Of a stretch of 34,126 nt of DNA, positions 31,186 to 34,126 are shown piece by piece. Position 1 is the stretch's first letter; every line of letters starts with the position of its first letter. The translations under genes and the position numbers were made by a program. Below the pieces are notes generated by a model. That model had not been told where the DNA came from. It made no database searches and worked only from the letters and a program-made list of their open reading frames with translations. This DNA comes from Bacteroidaceae bacterium (GTDB lineage Bacteria; Bacteroidota; Bacteroidia; Bacteroidales; Bacteroidaceae), in the NCBI GenBank assembly GCA_017556045.1, contig JAFZFF010000091.1:1-34126 (forward strand), read 5' to 3'.

Positions 31186-31563
31186 ATGGAGAACGACAAA
31201 GAGAAAGACATCGTATATTCACAGGCAATCAAGGCTGGTAAGAGAATCTATTATTTAGATGTGAAGCGCAACAAACGTGATGAACTTTTCCTCTCTATTA
31301 CGGAGAGCAAAAAGAAGGTCGCAGGAGAGGGCCCTGATGCGTCATACACTTTTGAGAAGCATAAGATATTCCTGTATCAAGAGGATTTTAGCAAGTTTAT
31401 TAGTGGACTTAGTAAGGCTATTGGCTATATTCATGAGAATCAGCCTCTGAGTGAGCGTTATGCGATAGCTGAGGATATACCTTTAGTGGATGAATCTTTG
31501 GTAGATGGTAGCTCGCTCCCCGAGTTGGAAGGTTCGCTGGATATCCAGATTGATTTTGAGTGA
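31186..31563 (+). CDS. DUF3276 / PUR-alpha-like nucleic-acid-binding protein
   Basis: The 125-residue protein matches the bacterial PUR-repeat family (DUF3276) found in Bacteroidetes and spirochaetes. The core (about 10-85) has the strand pattern IYSQAIKAGKRIYYLDVKRNK-like (VYSQAIKAG then RIYYLDVK), then ELFLSITESKKK and FEKHKIFLYQEDFSKFISGL. Members fold like one PUR domain and bind single-stranded DNA or RNA as dimers. The C-terminal 35 residues are acidic and probably disordered. It is a single gene preceded by a 240-bp AT-rich gap containing an ACTCC-TGG-GGAGT hairpin. Confidence 0.88.
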   Translation: MENDKEKDIVYSQAIKAGKRIYYLDVKRNKRDELFLSITESKKKVAGEGPDASYTFEKHKIFLYQEDFSKFISGLSKAIGYIHENQPLSERYAIAEDIPLVDESLVDGSSLPELEGSLDIQIDFE

Positions 31564-31639
31564 TGTGTAATAAAATGTGAGGGAAATGGATTTTTTGCTC
31601 GATTTGTACTAATTTTAATCTACTTCGTAGCTTGAAGAT

Positions 31640-31671
31640 AGGCTGCACTTCGGAAATTGCCAAATAAATTT
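31640..31671 (+). repeat. Dispersed 32-bp repeat, copy 2
   Basis: From AGGCTGCACTTCGG to CAAATAAATTT, identical at 24 of 32 positions to 24102-24133. Here the repeat runs directly into the -33 element of the rplY promoter, whereas in copy 1 it lies about 70 bp upstream of it. Confidence 0.55.
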
Positions 31672-31700
31672 GGAATTTCGCTCAGTTTGCACTATCTTTG
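31669..31700 (+). promoter_or_regulatory. Promoter for rplY
   Basis: TTTG (31669-31672), 20 bp, TATCTTTG (31693-31700). The leader to the ATG is about 100 nt. Confidence 0.82.
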
Positions 31701-31713
31701 CAGCCGCTTTTCG

Positions 31714-31738
31714 TAGGATACCTCGTGAAGGCGTCCTA
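31714..31738 (+). promoter_or_regulatory. Hairpin in the rplY leader
   Basis: TAGGA (31714-31718) pairs with TCCTA (31734-31738), with an inner CCT/AGG stem closing a CGTGA loop. It starts about 7 nt after the likely transcription start. It might be an autogenous control element as in other ribosomal-protein leaders, but the structure is small. Confidence 0.3.
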
Positions 31739-31805
31739 ACATCGTGTGATGGCGAATTGAGCAGAGAACTTAATTTAGAGTAACACATTTTAAAAAAAGA
31801 AGAAA

Positions 31806-32381
31806 ATGAAGTCATTTGAACTTAAAGGTACTTTTAGAACCGAAGTAGGTAAGAAGAGCACTAACGAGCTCCGTAAGAACAATGGTATTCCTTGCGTATT
31901 GTACGGAATCGAGAAGGAGGCTAAGGCTTTCGCTGTAACAACTGATGCTGTACGCAAGTTGGTTTATACTCCCGATATCCACGTTGTAAACTTGACTATC
32001 GATGGTCAGGAGTGCACCGCTGTATTGAAAGATATCCAGTTCCACCCCGTTAAGGATACTATCCTTCACATGGACTTCCTCCAGATCGTAGCTGACAAAC
32101 CCATCGTAATGGAGGTTCCCACCGTTCTCACTGGTCTCGCTGCTGGTGTTAAGCTTGGTGGTAAGTTGCAGCAGGCTATCCGTAAGATTAAGGTTAAGGC
32201 TGTATATGCTAACATTCCTGAGAAGTTGACAATCGACGTAACTGAGCTCGCTCTCGGTAAGTCAATCAAGGTAGGTGAGCTCTCATTCGAGGGTCTTGAG
32301 CTCGTAACTCCCGCTCAGACTGTTGTATGCAGCGTAGCTGCTACTCGTGCTTCACGTGAGGCTGCAAACGGTAAGAAGTAA
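31806..32381 (+). CDS. rplY: 50S ribosomal protein L25, CTC (general stress) form
   Basis: The 191-residue protein binds 5S rRNA in the large subunit. Its N-terminal L25 domain (about 1-90, SFELKGTFRTEVGKKSTNEL then IPCVLYGIEKEAKAF) is followed by the C-terminal beta domain of the CTC type (about 95-185, PIVMEVPTVLTGLAAGVKLGG in part). Codon choice is strongly biased (CGT, GGT, CTC, AAG), as expected for a highly expressed gene. It has a strong promoter and a very strong terminator, and is followed by pth, a widespread neighbour pair. Confidence 0.95.
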   Translation: MKSFELKGTFRTEVGKKSTNELRKNNGIPCVLYGIEKEAKAFAVTTDAVRKLVYTPDIHVVNLTIDGQECTAVLKDIQFHPVKDTILHMDFLQIVADKPIVMEVPTVLTGLAAGVKLGGKLQQAIRKIKVKAVYANIPEKLTIDVTELALGKSIKVGELSFEGLELVTPAQTVVCSVAATRASREAANGKK

Positions 32382-32403
32382 TTATCTACTTAGATATTAA
32401 GAA

Positions 32404-32442
32404 TAGGAGTTAGGAATGTGATTCCTAACTCCTACTTTTTTT
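32404..32442 (+). terminator. Strong terminator after rplY
   Basis: A perfect 14-bp stem (TAGGAGTTAGGAAT with its complement at 32421-32434) and a GTG loop are followed by CTTTTTTT. Confidence 0.92.
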
Positions 32443-32476
32443 AATTATTGCTCACTTCTATCTTTTTTGAAATAAT

Positions 32477-33040
32477 ATGAAATATCTGATTGTCGGCTTG
32501 GGTAATCCTGGCTACGAATACGATGGCACACGCCACAATGTAGGGTTTCGCGTGGTGGACGCCTTGGCTAAGGATGCCAATGTGACATTCGAGGACAAAC
32601 GTTATGGCTTTGTGGCCAATATGCGTGTAAAGAACTGTCAGCTTGTGCTGCTCAAGCCTACTACCTATATGAATCTCAGTGGCAATGCGGTACGCTATTG
32701 GATGGAGAAGGAGAATATCGCTCCCGAGAATTTACTCATTGTAGTCGACGACCTCTCATTGCCTACAGGTACACTGCGCTTGAAGGGCAAGGGTAGCGAT
32801 GCGGGACACAATGGCCTGAAGCATATCGCGCAGATTCTTGGTTCGCAGGCTTATGCACGCCTCAAGTTTGGTATTGGCAATGATTTTCCTCGTGGAGCGC
32901 AAGCAGACTTCGTGCTCGGTAAGTTCAACGCCGAGGACGAGGCTATCATCGAGAAGCAACTCACTACAGCCTGTGAGATTGTAAAGAGTTTCTGCCTGGC
33001 AGGGATCACCATCACGATGAACCAGTATAATAAGAAGTAA
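32477..33040 (+). CDS. pth: Peptidyl-tRNA hydrolase
   Basis: The 187-residue cytosolic enzyme releases tRNA from peptidyl-tRNA dropped off the ribosome. Catalytic positions are present: N10 in [11 protein letters not shown]20 in [11 protein letters not shown], and D93 or nearby in [28 protein letters not shown] and [12 protein letters not shown] are the standard motifs, and the C-terminal FVLGKF segment is intact. It is 36 bp after the rplY terminator and precedes an S4-domain gene. Confidence 0.95.
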   Translation: MKYLIVGLGNPGYEYDGTRHNVGFRVVDALAKDANVTFEDKRYGFVANMRVKNCQLVLLKPTTYMNLSGNAVRYWMEKENIAPENLLIVVDDLSLPTGTLRLKGKGSDAGHNGLKHIAQILGSQAYARLKFGIGNDFPRGAQADFVLGKFNAEDEAIIEKQLTTACEIVKSFCLAGITITMNQYNKK

Positions 33041-33066
33041 ATCCCTTTTAATTAGGAATTAGTAAG

Positions 33067-33150
33067 TAGGAGTTAGGAATTTATTTATAAAATACGCGCA
33101 ATGCCTAACTCTCTATTAAATTCTAACTCCTAATACCTAACTCCTAACCC
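33067..33150. repeat. Repeats of the TAGGAGTTAGGAATT type between pth and the S4 gene
   Basis: TAGGAGTTAGGAAT at 33067-33080 is the same 14-mer as the left arm of the rplY terminator. A nearly complementary copy lies at 33120-33132, followed by a second (ACCTAACTCCTAA). The region can fold into a long imperfect hairpin and looks like a spread intergenic repeat. Confidence 0.55.
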
Positions 33151-33156
33151 ATAAAA

Positions 33157-33585
33157 ATGGAAGCACGAATAGACAAATGGCTGTGGGCAGTGCGTCTCTA
33201 TAAAACACGCTCGATGGCTACAGATGCCTGTAAGAAGGGTCAGATAACGATGAATGGCGCTACGATGAAGCCCTCGAAGACAATTAAGGAGGGCGATGTG
33301 GTGAGTGTGCGCAAGCCGCCTATTACCTATACCTTCCGTGTGCTCAAGGCGATAGAAAATCGCGTAGGTGCTAAGCTGGTGCCCGAGATGCTCGAGAATA
33401 TCACGCCAAAGGAGCAGTACGATATCCTTGAGATGAGCAAGATAAGCGGCTTCGCCAATCGTATGCGTGGCACAGGTCGCCCCACTAAGAAGGAACGCCG
33501 TGACCTTGATGAGTTCCTTGGTGACGATAACTTCGGCATGGCAGACTTCCCCTTCTTCGATGATGAGGATGATGACGAAGTATAA
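33157..33585 (+). CDS. S4-domain RNA-binding protein, Hsp15-like
   Basis: The 142-residue protein begins with an S4 RNA-binding domain (2-60: RIDKWLWAVRLYKTRSMA, ACKKGQITMNG, KTIKEGDVVSV), as in Hsp15, which binds stalled 50S subunits carrying nascent chains. Residues 65-120 are a helical extension with a basic RPTKKERRDL segment, and the tail is very acidic (DDEDDDEV). The position downstream of L25 and Pth supports a ribosome-recycling role. ATG 33157 lies directly after the repeat region. Confidence 0.9.
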   Translation: MEARIDKWLWAVRLYKTRSMATDACKKGQITMNGATMKPSKTIKEGDVVSVRKPPITYTFRVLKAIENRVGAKLVPEMLENITPKEQYDILEMSKISGFANRMRGTGRPTKKERRDLDEFLGDDNFGMADFPFFDDEDDDEV

Positions 33586-33637
33586 ACCAGGAAGGAATCT
33601 ATCAAGTTAAAAACAACAGTATCCTTATTGTTCAAAA

Positions 33638-33667
33638 GTAGGAGGAAGGACATAGCTTTCCTCTTAC
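33638..33667 (+). terminator. Hairpin after the S4 gene, probable terminator
   Basis: A 12-bp stem (GTAGGAGGAAGG with CTTTCCTCTTAC, two G-T pairs) and a 6-base loop, followed by TCGTTTTATAG. Confidence 0.6.
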
Positions 33668-33766
33668 TCGTTTTATAGTTTATCGTTCAGATCCTTTACG
33701 CCGTTCTCACTAATTTCTTATGTCTGCAATCGTCTGAATTGCAAAAATTACGACATATTCCTTGTC

Positions 33767-33990
33767 TTACGTTTCGCCCAGATACTGAACAATCACTCTT
33801 ACTTGGCCCCGGGTCAATACCTTTGTATAGTCTTTATACCCTACGGCTTGCATAGCCTTCCCTTCTACATGCCTCGTGTCTCGTGCATCTCGCGACGAAA
33901 GAGGCGTAACGTGCTATCGTAGTTGTGGTCGGGATAGTACATCTGTGTCAAGTCACCGAAGCTATATTCTTTGATTTGATCTGGGGTGCT
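33767..33990 (-). pseudogene. Frameshifted DUF4248-like gene remnant
   Basis: On the minus strand one frame reads QIKEYSFGDLTQMYYPDHN, continues to RREMHETRGM and stops at TAG (33865-33867). A second frame overlapping it reads VEGKAMQAVGYKDYTKV and ends VIVQYLGET before TAA (33767-33769). Joined, they give about 70 residues with the layout I know for DUF4248: an N-terminal K-x-Y-x-x-x-x-L-x-x-x-Y-x-P motif and a C-terminal GY-x-x-Y-x-K-x-x-T-x-x-QV-x-x-IV-x-YLGE motif. A single frame change near 33866 separates them, and no good ATG is present upstream, where the sequence is an inverted repeat. It therefore appears to be a dead gene. Confidence 0.68.
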
Positions 33991-34121
33991 TACAATTACG
34001 ATTACAGTTAATATGCGCACTCACGATAGAGGCAAATATACTGTTGAGTAAAAACTCTTATTTTTTATATACCCACTCGATAGAGACAGAGCAAAGTAAC
34101 TGTAATCGTAATTGTAATCAC
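33986..34121. repeat. 25-bp inverted repeat at the window edge
   Basis: Arms at 33986-34010 and 34097-34121 are reverse complements with one mismatch (21 of the bases, 33990-34010 and 34097-34117, perfectly). The arm reads TTACAATTACGATTACAGTTA. The 86-bp interior holds two related segments, CACTCACGATAGAG at 34018-34031 and CACTCGATAGAG at 34074-34085. The left arm overlaps the 5' end of the DUF4248 remnant. It could be the end of a small mobile element or a recombination site. Confidence 0.6.
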
Positions 34122-34126
34122 TTTAC

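Overview
The window looks like chromosomal DNA from a member of the Bacteroidales (Bacteroidaceae/Prevotellaceae-like; I cannot fix the genus). Supporting signs are a SusC-type TonB-dependent receptor paired with a DUF4249 lipoprotein, families largely restricted to this phylum (DUF4827, DUF4923, DUF5606, DUF3276/PUR, an N-terminally extended NusB, a YbbR-like protein), the L25-Pth-S4 gene order, and repeated matches to the Bacteroidetes promoter (TTTG, 19-21 nt, TAnnTTTG). No rRNA or tRNA genes were seen.

Layout. Bases 1-2150 hold a compact accessory cluster of small genes: a possible truncated CDS, a protein of three repeated blade-like units, two homologous small proteins flanking a PD-(D/E)XK nuclease-like protein, and a 68-residue protein. 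A 184-bp element with perfect 19-bp inverted ends follows, then a 54-residue micro-gene overlapping a coiled-coil gene by ATGA. Bases 2854-6413 carry a lipoprotein, pyroglutamyl peptidase and a voltage-gated channel with a non-canonical pore. Bases 6414-7368 are gene-poor but rich in repeats: a 16-bp-stem hairpin, a 23-bp-period iteron array, a purine-rich tract and a decamer array. The decamer array sits in the leader of a four-helix-bundle gene and reappears just after its stop codon.

Bases 8098-13533 are housekeeping: cytidine deaminase, a glucosaminidase-LysM protein, an NrnA-like DHH phosphoesterase, a DUF4827 lipoprotein overlapping glmM, a micro-ORF with a strong terminator, and YbaK. 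Bases 13735-20164, on the minus strand, encode a GH84 beta-N-acetylglucosaminidase and then a TonB receptor-DUF4249 pair. GC-rich palindromes lie around this operon, and one lies inside the signal-peptide codons of the DUF4249 gene.

Bases 20469-24046 form a three-gene ManNAcA/glycosyltransferase operon. Bases 24257-28583 carry nusB-yajC-ybbR-coaE and two lineage-specific genes. An orphan Dam-type methyltransferase and a Gfo/Idh/MocA oxidoreductase converge on a shared hairpin. The right end has DUF3276/PUR, L25, Pth and an S4-domain protein, then a frameshifted DUF4248 remnant whose 5' end is embedded in a 25-bp inverted repeat at the window edge.

The best candidates for something undescribed are (i) the four-helix-bundle gene bracketed by helically phased decamer repeats, (ii) the nuclease-like small-gene cluster at 189-2150, (iii) the 23-bp iteron array at 6775-6886, and (iv) the palindrome inserted in frame in a lipoprotein signal peptide.
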